A stretch of DNA of 64,000 nucleotides from Cylicocyclus nassatus (GCA_958299035.1 CATQJL010000001.1:80807594-80871593), one strand, 5' to 3'; positions 10,872-23,382 are shown, numbered from the stretch's first letter. A program made the numbers and translations. Notes: generated by a model not told the origin, from the sequence alone.

Positions 10872-11490
10872 CAGGGTGTCCAAAAATATGCGCTTAGTGC
10901 GTGATGGTTAGTAACTTTTGTCTAATACTGTCTTTCGAGATTTAGCTTAAATTTACAGTTGATGCAAACCAAAAATCCCTCGTCATTACTGCAATTACCA
11001 TATGAGCTTTGAGGAGGGTGTTGAGTAAATATGAGTCATAATTTCATTATTTAAAATCAAAAAAGGTGGAAGCTCCTACACTAGCTTAGCTAGAATCGCT
11101 GATTCAAAGATGAAATCGCACTCCACCGTAACGCATTTTTCTTAAGTTATGCCAGATAACAACAACCAACCTTTGCTATTGGCAAAAATCTGTCTAGGTC
11201 ATTTCAAAAGTTAAAAAGCTCTACAAAAGGCAAGCATTTGTGTACTGAGATCAGCATGCATGGAAATTCTGTTACACAATTTTCAGATCAATCTCTTCAA
11301 AACCACCTTTTTAGTGGCGCCATATGCTGCAAGTTCCTACCGTGCTCCTACAGTAACGAAAAGGGACCCTTATTTGCCCCATCCTGTAAATCTAAACTGA
11401 AGCCAGCTTTACAAACTACTTGAAGCTTTGAAAAAGGCTCTTCATTACAAGAGAGTTATTAACAATCAAACAGTAGGCACATCTTCTGTA
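10872..11490. mobile_element. Decayed Tc1-like MITE, family A copy
   Basis: The left end CAGGGTGTCCAAAAATATG follows TA at 10870-10871. The right end is eroded but keeps the block ACAAGAGAGTTATTAACAAT, CAAACAGTAGGCACAT, the same as the right end of the MITE at 56018-56694. The interior shares the ATTTACAGT and TCGTCATTACTG blocks of the family. No coding content. Confidence 0.6.
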
Positions 11491-13089
11491 TGACAAAAGT
11501 ATAAATTATGTGTCAAACACTACAGAAATCCAACTTATAAATTTTACAGTCTAGTTTATGGAAGCACTGATGGAAACAATATTTGTACACTGTTGCTTTA
11601 AAGAAATTGCAAAAGTCACAGGCAGAACTCTGAATTCCACAAGAAAAATAGCCCATATTTTGGCGCAGCCAAATCTCAATATTATGAGAGTAGAAATGAG
11701 CTAGGAATTGCAGTCTTTTGACCACAAAAGATGTACTCATTGTACTCATTATGATATGCTCATTTCTCATGATGCAGTGTGAGATTTGTATGTCAATGAT
11801 TATGACAAGCATGAAAAATATTGTCATCAGTTGTTGATAGAGTTTCGTTCACTGAGCTAAATAGTAAAGAAATGGAAGTTTGATACAAATCGAGCACTGG
11901 CTATGATGCTTACAAATCTTTCTTCATTCGTTATAACGATCTTCGGAAACTGAAAATGGTTAACGACTGAATTTCGAGTTGTTCTTTCAATGTGATTGAC
12001 ATCGAAAATATCGATTAGGTTTTTGTTCTGCTCTCTAACCTCCATAATATGCAGGGGATGTCCAGATAATGTGCGCAATTAGTCATTATTGCGATTGAGT
12101 TGGAAGCTCGGTTACTGAAAGAGGGATGGCCTGTCGCTCATTCTGAGCATGGCACCTCGCTAAACTCTAATTCAAAAGTTGACTCAGGTGTATCGCAATA
12201 GCGCTAAGCCCAGTAATCATCAAAAAGCCACAATAACTTTATGTGATGGCGTTACACACCTGTGCATGCTTATTTGCTGGAACTAGAGCGAGTGTGAAAT
12301 TCTCCACAAACGTTTCATTAATTATCCAAAATATTGGGCATGGCAGCTAATTTGAGGAGCGCCGCTATGCCACATGTTCCTAACGCATTCTTAAAAGGTA
12401 AAATAGTGACCCGCCTTTTTCTGTCACTCTGCAGTAAGGTTTCCAAAGGGTTATGCGAAGTCATTTTTTACACCCTTTATGTAACGTTACGCTAACAAAC
12501 CTGATAAGCGAATACATGTAGGCATAAATGTAGGCAAAACCACCATTCGAGTAATAAGATAACGCGATATACATATTCATGATGTTGAATTTTTGAGACA
12601 AACAACTCTCTTTGTTTGTTTACCTGAGTTGCGGAAGGTGGAGCGTGCATCTGAAATGTCCTTGGGAAAGCGACGAGCTTCTTTTTAATACAGTCATTGT
12701 TTTGCTCAAAAAGCTGCGAGTTAAATTAAGCCAACTATCTTCATGTAACCATGTTAAAAAATATTGCAAGCTCGTATAAGGACTAGTATAGCAGGATAGT
12801 TGAAAATGTTCCAATTTAAATGAAGATTGTTGTTAAGAGGGCACTGAGCTTTTTATTGCTTAGCGTACACTATAGTAATCGTAGCAACGGATAGCCGTAC
12901 CAAAACGGGGGTTGCAGCTGTCGTGCTCGCTTTCAAGAAATTTTTCATAAGCAAGTTGTAATTGTATAGAACTCTGAGCGATGATTGAATGTTGACGTCT
13001 TGATTGTACTGTTAACCTTCACAGCTTTTACAACGAGAAGGAATAGCAGAAGCGCTGCCTTCACTAAAGAAGTCAAAAGAGAAAAGTAG

Positions 13090-13490
13090 CAAAACACCGT
13101 TCCCATTGTCTTCGGCCCTTCCTCATTGAAGTTGTCTTTACACACACATGCATAGAATCCATTGCTCTAAAAAATACATTGAGAAAATTTTTATTTTCCA
13201 TTTTACTATTTGAAGGACTACAAATTGCAGTAAAAGTAAATGAGCATGCTCATGTTGCATAAGATCATAATGCGGAACAATTTTTACACCTTTACTTCTA
13301 ATTTCAAAAAATCCAGGAAGCATTCACTCAATTTCTTACCTGAGGCATGTTGACGGTGTGCAGATTTTTAATCAATGGCACCGTCATTTTGATATTTTTC
13401 GCCTTCGTTTCTGAGCTAGAGGTATCTGAGTACCTCCGTATGAAAGAGTTGAAATTGCATCTCAAAAAAAATACACAAGAAAAAACGGAA
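13090..13490. other. Left-arm-only segment, about 400 bp
   Basis: Comparison with the right arm (near 30500-30530) shows continuous homology on both sides of this stretch but no counterpart inside it. It is either an insertion in the left arm or a deletion from the right. I see no terminal repeats or target duplication, so the direction is undecided. Confidence 0.5.
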
Positions 13491-14755
13491 ATACTTAAAG
13501 AAAACTCAGAAAATGAAAATTAGAGTGCGCTTACAAGATTGTTGTACTTGCTGGCTGCTTGCGCACACCACCGATCATGCTGGTAAATAGATCTTGTCGA
13601 GCCCAAATTTTGAAATTCTAAAACTCTGGAATTTTCCGAACTTGTTGAGCTAGAAAGAAAAGAACGTCGATTTCTTCATGTATTTTGGCTAAGATTGTTA
13701 TTCTTAGACTAGTTCTGTTAGTAGAGGAGTCTGCAGTTTTCCTTTTTTTATTTTTCTAATGCTACGAAAAATTATTGATTTACTTTAAAGTACTTTTGTA
13801 AAAATCATGATTTCAATGCAAAAGGATTAGGATTTTTTTTGAAAAAGGGGTACGAAGCAACTTCATAACAACCTGATGTATAGTATTGGGTGAGGTAATA
13901 GCTCTCTCTTCAAATCTGATCAATTAGCTGCACCCTATCGGACGTATTTGCCTACAATAACTTTCGTCAAAAAAGAATACTCATCTATTTTATAACACAA
14001 CTTTGCTGCTCTTCAAAAACAGGGGACTCTTGTAAAAATTTGAATATATCTATCCTGCTATATTCTAGATGAAGTGTCAAAAGTGTAGGACGCTGCAGAT
14101 CAATCTGTAAACATCTTGCTTACAGTCTGCTCAAGTTGCTCTTCTTAGCTGTGCAAAATTTGTGTTTATCAAGCTTTTCTTAAAAAAGTTACAATTTCCG
14201 ACGACAAAAATTCAGAAAATGTAAAAAATTATTTTTGTGTTTTTTTTTGCTTTTCCCTCGAACATTCCAACTCTGTAGAAAAACGCCCGAACCAGCACAA
14301 TTTTCACACTGCTCGAAAGGGCAGCTTACATAGAAAAATGTTTTTATCTGCAGCGTTACACACTTCTGAAATTTCATTATAGAACGCTAACCCTTCTCAT
14401 AACAGAAAGCTATGGCCCCTCTGTTATGAAAAGGGTTCCAAAGCTGTAATATATTTAACCCAACAACGCTAAACATGTTTCGTTGTGACAAGAGCAAATT
14501 CCTTATTGATACCAAATTTTTTAATATACTGGGAAAAAGAGAGAGAGCAGATGAAGAAAATTTCAAGGATAACAATTTTTGAAAGTCAAGAGAAAGAATA
14601 GCAAAACCATATTTTCACTCAAGGAGAAACTACTTCCTTACATGCTATCTACTCCTACTAAGGTTTTATTCTGCGAGCTTTCACTATTTTTAGTCATAAC
14701 GTATGAAAAAAGCTATTCTGATCCCACTTCTTCATTTGCTTCTCACTCTTATATA

Positions 14756-15443
14756 CAGGGCGTCTCAAAAAAATGTGAACACTGTTCGATCGATACGAGC
14801 TTGAGGTATCTTTCTGTAGAGGGATGTTCAATGTGGATTTACAGTACGAATCAAATCATCAATCCCACTCTATTATAGTTGGATTACGGTACATTCAGCA
14901 TAAAGCTCTACTACGCAATAAACCTGATGAGAAAAAGAACCCAAAAAAATTGGAGATTCCTGTGGTGAGATTTTCAGGCGCGCTGATTCCAGTACACAAC
15001 TTTTCACCTGTTTTTTTTGAGCACTTCTAGTGGTGTAATCACACTTTTGAAGGACATTGAAAAAACAGATGTTACAGTAAACCTAAAATAACTTATGGAA
15101 AAAGCATTACAGTGAAGTTAAAATTTAGAATCGTATTTAGATATATTTAGAAATGCATATTTAGAATCAACAACTACGATTAGTCCACTACAAGAGTTTT
15201 CAGTTGGTTTTCTTTCTGAGGCAAAAATCACTTTCACTTTTCTAAAATTCTTATCAGAGTTCACACCGTATTCCAACAGTAATAAAGAGTAGTGGATGAT
15301 TTGGTGCATGTATAGCTAAGTTAAATGTAAACTGTAAATCTAAATTGAACCTCTATGGAATGATCCCTCAAACTCGGCGAAAAAGTCAGAGCAAGAGAGT
15401 TGCTGACGTTCAAACACTGTTCACATTTTTTGGGACACTCTGT
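14756..15443. mobile_element. Tc1-like MITE, family A copy in left arm
   Basis: Starts CAGGGCGTCTCAAAAAAATG and ends CATTTTTTGGGACACTCTG, flanked by TA (14754-14755 and 15444-15445). Its inner blocks match the other family A copies. The same element is present at the mirror position of the right arm (26075-27107), so it was in place before the inverted duplication. No transposase ORF. Confidence 0.85.
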
Positions 15444-15612
15444 AGCATTGTCACATTATAATTCAAAGCAAAAGTTCTGCTGTAATGTGCATATTTCTCT
15501 CTTTCAAACAAAAATTTTGAATTTTTCTTGATCCTTCTGAAAGAAATCAAATTGTCGAATATTGTTGTGCCGAACAGGTTGTTAGGTGGTCCTTTTATTG
15601 TGAATACTCTTC

Positions 15613-15650
15613 GGCCTTACGTTTCGACGCTTTCGTCTTCATCAGAGGCC
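15613..15650 (-). ncRNA. Minimal hammerhead ribozyme motif in PLE1 3' region
   Basis: On the minus strand the order is GGCCU, CUGAUGA, a stem II of GACG-AAAG-CGUC, GAAA, then ACGUA and AGGCC. This supplies all core elements of a hammerhead. GGCCU/AGGCC closes stem I, and the tiny self-complementary ACGU serves as stem III, with a GUA cleavage triplet. Minimal hammerheads with very short stem III, thought to act best as dimers, are known from Penelope-like elements. No core substitution is visible, so it may still self-cleave. Confidence 0.82.
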
Positions 15651-15901
15651 CGGAATGGTTCAAAGCTTCATCCGTAATTCCAGCCCATCAATCGTCTCCA
15701 CCAGCCCCTGCCAGTTCTCGGCTCTTCCCCCAATCTAGTGCTACAAAAATTGTAATGACAAAAGACATACCAGGGAACCACCGCTTCGTTAGATGTCCGT
15801 ACCGGATGTAGATGTTCGCGACGGACGACTGAGCTATACTGAGGGATGTCACATAAACAGTTATAGCTCGCATAATAATAAAAACGGAAGAAAATCAGCG
15901 G

Positions 15902-16378
15902 TTACGGATAAGCACTCGTTTTGGTGTTCATTTCTGGATTTTTTGAAATCCAAAACGATTCCAAGGCTTTCCTAGCCGAGATCTCTTTTTCAAGTGCTAG
16001 AATTGTAACTTTGATATCAAAGTCATCTCCACCATGCGATTCGTGCCTGTGTCTGCCAAGCGGCGAAGCCAAGTTCTTGCGCCTTTTGTCTGACAAATGC
16101 TCTTTGATGCGAATGCCAAGTGTTCTTCCTGTTTCCCCAATATAGCGTGCATTATATTTCATACATTCAAGCTGATACACCGCTCCCATCTTCGCACAGT
16201 CACCCATTCTGCCGTGCGGGCATATCACGCATTGCTCCGTATTGCAGTATTGATCGTAGAGCCTGTTACGTACGAGCTGTTTCGTGATATTATCATTGGG
16301 AATGTTCACTGATATAATATCATCTTGCAGCTGCGCACGAACGATGCACTTCTGTATAGCCGCGCTAATCTTATTAGA
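15902..16378 (-). pseudogene. GIY-YIG endonuclease part of PLE1 polyprotein
   Basis: The PLE-derived residues start at SNKISAAIQKCIVRAQL and run to KNPEMNTKTSAYP. A cysteine cluster (CNTEQCVICPHGRMGDC) precedes the endonuclease, as in other PLEs. Then come GAVYQLEC and YIGETGR, the GIY-YIG signature, the conserved R/H of RIKEHL, and the late motif ISARKALESFWI. The domain itself appears intact and would nick target DNA for primed reverse transcription. Its frame is now cut off from the RT by the inserted hairpin element, which supplies a chance start (MEFSVRNIRR) up to 16429. It is therefore unlikely to make the original fusion protein. Confidence 0.88.
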
Positions 16379-16856
16379 AACTAGCTGGCTTACCCGGCTC
16401 CGCCGTATGTTCCGAACAGAAAATTCCATTTTTTAACCTATCCGGACCAAACTTGGCACACATACACTTCGGGCCCCGGCGGGTCACAGTCCACTTTTCG
16501 TTATCGATCGATGTCGATTTTATCGATTTTTTGCAAAATTTGAGGTAGGGGGCTTAAATTTGGCAGAGGGGTGTAATCGAGCATGCTGATCACCCCCACG
16601 GGGGGTGATTAGCTTGCTCGATTACCCCCCTGTGCCAACTCCCAGCCACGTAGCTCAAATTTTGCAAAAAATCGATAAAATCGATATCGATCGATGACGA
16701 AAAGTAGCCTATGACACCCGCCGGGGCCCGAAGTGTATGTGAGCTAAGTTTGGTCCCGATCGGTTCAGAAATGGAATTTTCTATTCGGAACATACGTACA
16801 CACAGACAGACAGACATACAGACAGACAGACAAAAAGACATTCAGCTTTATATATA
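16379..16856. mobile_element. Hairpin element with CAGACAGA end, inserted in PLE1
   Basis: One long inverted repeat: arm 16397-16595 pairs with 16605-16800 around a CACCCCCACGGGGGGTG centre. The outer part is asymmetric: one end begins CTAGCTGGCTTACCCGGCTC, the other has a (CAGA)n tract and TTTATATATAAGAT. It lies exactly between PLE residues LPLCLPF and SNKIS, with a possible 3-bp AGA duplication (16376-16378 and 16857-16859). Its arm words (GATTTTATCGATTTTTTGC) recur at 7535-7800 and 39440-39540. The class is not identified. Confidence 0.75.
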
Positions 16857-17935
16857 AGATGAATGGCAAGCAAAGTGGAAGTTTGTCATGAACCCGAATG
16901 TTGTTGCCATTTCTTCGATGGTGAACGTGCGATGAAGAATGGTAACCGTTACTGCAAGCTATTTGGGTAGCCAGTCTGCGTGACTCGCATCGCTCCTCCT
17001 CTCCGTTGCACATCTGCATCGCGTTCTTAAACATATTACCAATGACAGCACGCTTCACAGAAGCAGGATGTGCAGATTTTACATTGATGAGGATATTTTT
17101 GAAACTTTCCTTGCGATACCATTTGACTCTTACAATGCCAGCGGTCAGCTTTACTTGAGCATTGAGATAAGGCAGCCATCCATCGCGAGGTATCTCACGT
17201 GTGAGCTTGATGCACTGTGATTGCTGGTTAAGAATTCTGAAACACTCGTCCATCTCGGACTGTGTTGAAGTTGCAACACAGCAATCATCGATGTAACGAC
17301 AGTACATCAGTGGCATACGTGCTAGGACTGGCTCTTCAATTCTGCTCATAAAGCATATGGCGAGAATTGGTGCTAGCCTTTGGCCTATAGCTAATCCACG
17401 TATCTGGGAGTAATATGTCTCAGACCATCTGAAAATGGTGCATTTTAGACATTCTCTCACTAGGGCCATCGTATGCGCTTTGCTAAGTCCAAACATGTTT
17501 ATTGTATCAGCATGCCTATCCAACATTTCCGATAATGCTTGCAAAGCTTGGTCATTCTGCACATTAGTGTAAAGAGACGTTACATCAAACGACTCAATTA
17601 CCGTGCTCGAATCAAACTTAGCGTTGCGAAGCTGTTCCACGAACTCGCGTGCATTGGATAAGTGTGCCGGTACCTTCGTTAGCAGCTGGCTCACAATCTT
17701 ATTTAGGTACCACGAAATCCTATCGGTGGGGCGACCTACGCAACTGATAATTGGTCTAATTTTGCAAGTTGCCGCTGACATTGAATTCATTTCGTACTCG
17801 GAAAGCTTATGGGTCTTCAAAAGGTTGTAAAAAACTGGACAGGACGGACTTGTCACTTTTAATCTGCTTATGAAACTATCAGCAAGTCCGGCAGATTTTG
17901 CAATCGTAGTCCATGCGTCATTAGGTTTTTACATT
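16857..17935 (-). pseudogene. Reverse transcriptase part of PLE1 polyprotein
   Basis: The open frame starts after a stop near 17935 (PNDAWTTIAKSAGL) and runs to LPLCLPF at the hairpin insertion. RT landmarks in order: VFYNLLKTHKL, KIRPIISCVG, motif A FDVTSLYTNV, motif B RGLAIGQRLAPILA, motif C CRYIDDCCV with the catalytic DD, then GWLPYLNAQVKL and WYRKESFKNILINV. These are the features of the Penelope RT, which is related to telomerase. The RT core looks undamaged. The N-terminal PLE domain is missing and the C-terminal endonuclease is disconnected, so this is a recently disabled copy. Confidence 0.9.
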
Positions 17936-20126
17936 GGGCTCGATATCCTTTTTCAGAGACCACTGCATACGTTGTAGCGTCTACGAGTTGGGCTGCAGTT
18001 ATTTTACGATCCAGTTCCTGCTTTCAAATTTTTATTGCTCATACTTCAGCTTAAAGGTACTGCTGTAAAGAGCAAGAAATTTTGCTTTTAGACAAAAACG
18101 CATAATTTTATGGAGGGGAAAGGAAACCATGATTTTAGAAAAAGGTGTTAAGGAACTTTGGAAAATGTAGGCAATTTCTTATACATAAAGTAGTAAGATT
18201 TTGAAGAAGCGACTTTCACTTGCGCAAATTCTGGCCAGAAAAGTGAGTGCAATGAAATTCTTATTTTAAAAACGATCATTGAAAACTTCGCAACTTTTTG
18301 ACAAATGGATCCCGCTTCAATCATTTTCAAATAGAGCATAAAGAGACCATTCGATGATACGCTGCGTATTTCTTCAAAGAAGAAATTTTGATGAGAAAAA
18401 GCTGTCCCGAAAAGGGCTTGAAAACGGCTGTTATTTTTGCAACGACCTAACAGCATAAATTGAAGAGAGTGAAGGCATCAACTAAATAAAGCTCCCAGGC
18501 TGTAATCATGGCCCATTTGGCTCACGACTATGGTTTTGGATGATTTTATTGTAGCCGCGCGCTCAAGTCTTTTATTTCAAAATTCCTCCTAGAAGCGCAT
18601 CGCAGATGCAGAAAGCAGATTTGGAGTCAGCATTCCATGCTCTATGCTCTATAATACAGTGTTCGCTGTATATGAAAACGCCACTTGGACCGAGCTACCT
18701 TTCGTTGCTAGATTTTTGCATGTTTGAGCATTATTTTCCAGGTGAAGGAACGCTTGCCATTGTAACGAGAAGAATTCGCAAAATGCCACCAGTGGTGCGA
18801 GTTCAATGGTGTGCATGCTACTTCATTCACTTTAGGTTTTACACGGCAGATTACCCGTAGTTGTTGCTTGTGCAATCTCAAATTTTCGTCAAAATGTCAT
18901 CTCTTATTGGAAAAAAGGGTTGGGAAGCGAAAGGTGATTGAGCGACAAATATTGCCGACTTTGAGATGCGCATGCGATAATCGCATCCGTCATCAATCTC
19001 TAAATGTTTGCATCACTAACCCCTGCGATTTCGTTCCGATATTTAGCAGCTACCAATGTGCCGAGAAATGCAGCAGTAGTCGCTTCCCTAGAAAAAATAG
19101 TTATCCAAGATGCCACCCTGAGCAGCTTACTAAGCAGCTTACTCATAAAGGAGGGGGGTACACTTCGGGTGCCATCCTGCAAAACATAGTTTTGCTTTTT
19201 GTATGAGATGAATCGTCCACCACTGAAATTATGAAGCTTTTCTGCAGTGATGTTTGCCATTTCAAAAGTACTGCAATTACAAGCATGGGGCAGCGAGCCC
19301 TATTTTATGTAAATTAAAAAAAGAAGTTTCTCAGATCCAAGTTTGACCAACCACTTTTTCACTCTTTCCAAGCTGTTGTAGTACCGTGCTAATAGCATGT
19401 GACACCTCATTCTTGGCTTCCTCAGTTACTCATAATTTGGGCCACAAATACGCGATGCTCTCATTTTTCCAGCAAAAAACATCTGAAGTTAGACGACTTC
19501 TAATGCTAAAAGCTACTAACATCGAAAAAAAATTAATTACCGCAAGAAGAGCAAAAAGTAGGCTCATCTCGAATGATTTAGTGAACGAGCTTACACTTTA
19601 TATACTGGAAGCAGCAATTACAGCGCACAATAAATTTTAGCCTCAACAGCACAAAATTTGCTAAAAGATGAAATAGGTATTTTTAACTCTTAACAAATTT
19701 TGCGTTCATTGCGCTTTGTAAGTGCAAATCCAAAGTTGAACAAAGCTTTATTATATTTTTGCTGGTACTTGTAGAACGCCGTACTTTGCAGCCAAAAACG
19801 CTTTAGTTATTGTTCAGTCGCGCTAGAGACAATTCTGCAGTTCTCCGACATACATCTGTCAGAAGCATGAACGACAATAGCTTATGAGATCAAACCGAGC
19901 CTTGGTTCACGTGCCAAATTATCGTTCCACTCAAATACATGGTCTAGAGTCGGTGGTCTGAGTAGTTCTGAATCAATGCGATTTGTAGATCCGTAAAAAT
20001 AGAGTGCAAGAATCTTTTGCAAGCCTTCCACATGTCTCGCCTTACTCATCTCTATTTTCTGCACCTCCTCCTCCTGAGGCCCTCTCTGCTCATGTCGTTT
20101 TATCAAGCAACAATCAAAATTATTAA

Positions 20127-21982
20127 CATACATCCTTTTCGTTGCTGGTTGTTTCTAAAACTTTCGATATAGCTGAAACTTGTCATTGGCTGTCTTGCAG
20201 GAGTTGCGGTTTGTTATTACCCGAGCACATTTAGAAATGGACACCAAGCAGGAACTCCAAAACCAACCTTTTATTCTTCCAAATCGAAAAGGATGGTTTA
20301 AGAATGTCCATACGGTTTTCTACTTTTTGCTGCACGTGCGGAATTAAAACACCTACCTATGCGCACAAGACGTACAACGGCTTTATCCGAAAAGGTGCGG
20401 CTGCTTGGTATCAAACAATGAAAGTCATCATTTCTGTCTTTCATGTCGGTTATGGTAAGATGTTGCTCGAAGAGCGTCACAGACGGATATGGCATTAGGA
20501 GCTCTGGCAAACTCTTAGATTTCAACAAGATTTGCCATGTGCGAAAGTTTCCCCTTGTAGTCTCTTACTCTTTGGTCAACTGCTTGAAATCGACTTAGTT
20601 TTGAATTTTGAGTTTTTGCCCTTACAAGTTCATCTTAAACGCACCACCACCATACTGAAAGTGGTAGTTTTGAAAAAAAAACTTTGCTCTATTGCTTGTC
20701 TTCAAAGGTGTCACCATTTATTCCGAACAGTGTCGGAGTGGAACACATGTAGACAGACTCTTCTATAGGATGAACTCTTTGGCGAAAGATGGCACTAGGT
20801 CGTTTATGTTGACTTCATAAACATAAAGTATATAACGTGATCCAGAGGGTTTTGCCGTTTTCTGGACTCAATATCAAACCACATAAAATAGTAAAAGGAG
20901 AATGATCAGAAAATCATTGACAACAGTGTCCTATCCCTTATGGATGATTTCTAAATTGTTTTTTCTCGCGCTCACTTGAGTAGAAGTTACAAGTTGATGC
21001 TTTTAGCTTGCTATTCGTCCTTAACTAACTGTCAGATCATCAATTTGGACATAAAAAAAATTGATAACAAGTGGATAGAGCAACCTACAACGCTGATATA
21101 GCTCTCCTTTACTGCTTATTGAAAATTTTTGAAACAACCGCTTAGGGCTTTTCCGAACAAGATGATTACCTGATGCATCACCACATAAGCGTGAGAGCTT
21201 TAACGCTTTCCGAACTCAATTTCCAACCAGCTGTACTGTGCCATGTTGAAGACTTAGCCGTAAGCAGTACACCTGCCGTTTCAAAAAAGACCGACTTTAC
21301 TTATTCTAACTCTACTTGGAGTAATTCAAAATTCTCAGTGCTCAACTTCGAATGAATTTCGTTATCGTATTCTAGAAGTTTAGGTTTCGCCGAACATAAG
21401 AAATCCCATACAAATGACCATGCAAAACTACGTCTTTCCCTTCCTCCGGCTGCAAAAGTTATGCAGCCTTGCATCTATGAGTGATCCACATGAAATGTGA
21501 CGCAGAAAGTGCTCATAACTCTGCATAGAACATTACACATTGTAAACTTTATCTGATAGCATGAAAATTCTACTTACAAGGGAATTGTATTTGGCGAAGT
21601 GGCCTTTCCAGATGAGACCTATATTGCTTTGAAGAGCATTAAGCGGTGATTCCAAATCTGCCTTCCAAATCTGTCAAGCGCTGGACGTCGAGTTATGACC
21701 GTTTCTAAGAGCGAAAAATGAATGCAAAATTTAGGTAAGATTGTTACAATCTTTCCAGTGCTCATATAAAGCAATGTTAAGTAGTAGCATATTAGACAAA
21801 ATGTATCCATTGCATGAACGGCTCTGACACTTGACACTGGACCATTTGAGCAAATTTGGGCGATTTGTTAAAGTTTTGCGTTCAATTTTTTTGTCTGAAA
21901 AACACAAATAACTCGGCGTCCAGAGGCGCTGAGCAGATTTGGAGGGCAGATTTGGAATCAGCGCCTAATGCTCTTGAGCAGT
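20127..21982. other. Left part of the spacer between the giant arms
   Basis: Not duplicated in the right arm. No gene recognised. The stretch 21250-21620 resembles 54180-54440 in direct orientation (shared TCTAACTCTACTT and AGAAGTTT blocks). It contains GATCCACATGAAATGTGACGCA, close to the end of the Tc1-like element at 52931, so it is probably a degraded relative of that element. Confidence 0.45.
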
Positions 21983-21983
21983 A

Positions 21984-23382
21984 AAGTGCGGTTCATAATT
22001 ATACGACCACCCAAAATTTTGTAAGTTTTTGGACTTTTTCAGAGAAACTCAAAAAGCCGTTGGTACCACGCGATAGAACACAGCCGAGAACGGTATGTAA
22101 TCCATAAGAATGGAAATTGATGTCAACTGTAGGAGTGTTTTTGCGGCTAATGCGAATTTTTAGTGGTTCATAATTATACGAACACCTCAAACAAAAGTCC
22201 ATTTTTCATTCACGATTGCAATCGTTTGAGTCCAAATTTTTTTGAAGAGTTACAGTAACAAAGTCTGACATATCTGCTATATACTAAACCCAGTGCAGTT
22301 CAAGAAGAGGACCGTTACTTTTTTCAGAAGGCTCTAATTGCTTTTTGAGTGATTGTGCTCCAAAACATTCATTCTTCTGTGGTTAACGCGCTCTAATTAG
22401 CTTCTACCAAAGCTATGAGATAAAATAAGCTATTTCGATAAATACTTTGTTTGACGCTTAGAAAATCTTTGCGTTTTCGTGCCGTTTTTCAACCAAGTTC
22501 CATCCTTAACACAGAGTTAGCACGATTTCGAGCCTCAAAACTCAGCTTCTTTCTTGCGCAAACTTTGATATGAAGCAGCTGCATTGCCTGCATGATGATA
22601 TTTCTGTACCAAAGTTTTTGGGTTTTTTCTAGAACTGATCTTGCGGCTGTGGAGCTACAAACCAAATAAAGGTGAGATTGCAATAGTAAAAACAGTATTT
22701 CTGGTGAAATAACTTCTGCGTGACCAAAACAAACGCTCAACGCTGCTGATTTTTTCTAGGCAAATACAAAGTCTTGTAAACTTCTACATACTATATGCTT
22801 ACTTCATTGTACGGTGTCAAAAGCTGAGTTTTGAGGCTCGAAATCGTGGTAACTCTGTGGTAAATTTGGAACTTGGTTGAAAAACGGCAAACGCAAAGAT
22901 TTTCAAAGCGTCAAACAAAATACCCATCGCAAGAGCTTATTTTATCTCATAGCTTTGGTAGAAGCTAATTAGAGCGCGTTAACCACAGAAGAATGAATGT
23001 TTTTGGAGCGCAATCACTCAAAAAGCAATTAGAGCCTTCTGAAAAAAGTAACGGTCCTCTTTTTGAACTGCACTGGGTTTAGTATATAGCAGATATGTCA
23101 GACTTTGTTACTGTAACTCTTCAAAAAAATTTAGACTCAAACGATTGCAATCTTGAATGAAAAATGGACTTTTGTTTGAGGTGTTCGTATAATTATGAAC
23201 CACTAAAAATTCGCATTAGCCGCAAAAACACTCCTACAGTTGACATCGATTTCCAATCTTATGGATCACATACCGTTTTCGGCTGTGTTCTATCGCGTGG
23301 TACCAACTGCTTTTTGAGTTTCTCTCAAAAAGTCCAAAAACTTACAAAATTTTTGGTGTTCGTATAATTATGAACCGCACTT
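21984..23382. mobile_element. Palindromic Tc1-type MITE in the spacer of the giant repeat
   Basis: The ends AAGTGCGGTTCATAATTATA and its inverse are flanked by TA (21982-21983 and 23383-23384). Arms of about 560 bp (21984-22542 and 22818-23382, coordinate sum 45366) match closely throughout. The loop is about 275 bp. Its centre (about 22683) is about 870 bp from the centre of the giant repeat (about 21815). The 67-aa frames starting MDFCLRCSYNYEPLKI in each arm are fossil frames created by the symmetry. Confidence 0.88.

Larger units (their letters stand above)
15554..18023 (-). mobile_element. Penelope-like retroelement (PLE1), 5'-truncated
   Basis: The element reads on the minus strand: RT domain, then GIY-YIG endonuclease, then a 3' region with a hammerhead ribozyme. 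It is flanked by a 7-bp target duplication, TCAAATT (15547-15553 and 18024-18030). The matching position of the right arm (25968-25974) has the uninterrupted site, so the insertion postdates the arm duplication. The N-terminal PLE region is missing; homology begins just before the RT. A 478-bp hairpin element (16379-16856) splits the reading frame between RT and endonuclease. Confidence 0.92.
11755..20126 (+). repeat. Left arm of a giant inverted repeat
   Basis: Nearly all of this arm reappears in reverse complement at about 23505-31947. Anchors that pair: 11825 with 31845 (TTGTCATCAGTTGTTGATAG), 12890 with 30700 (CCAAAACGGGGGTTGCAGCT), 14756-15443 with 26075-27107, 18605 with 25370, and 20035 with 23575. 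By eye roughly nine bases in ten agree in the stretches compared, with indels. Left-only sequence: the PLE at 15554-18023 and about 400 bp near 13090-13490. No host gene is visible in the arm. It contains older MITEs, so it was ordinary repeat-rich DNA when duplicated. Confidence 0.88.

Noticed and set aside
18811..19206. Cysteine-rich 131-aa frame (and its relative at 24830-25156) as a secreted protein
   Set aside because: It lacks a signal peptide and regular cysteine spacing; the second copy exists because the region is within the giant inverted repeat, and overlapping frames are open on the other strand.
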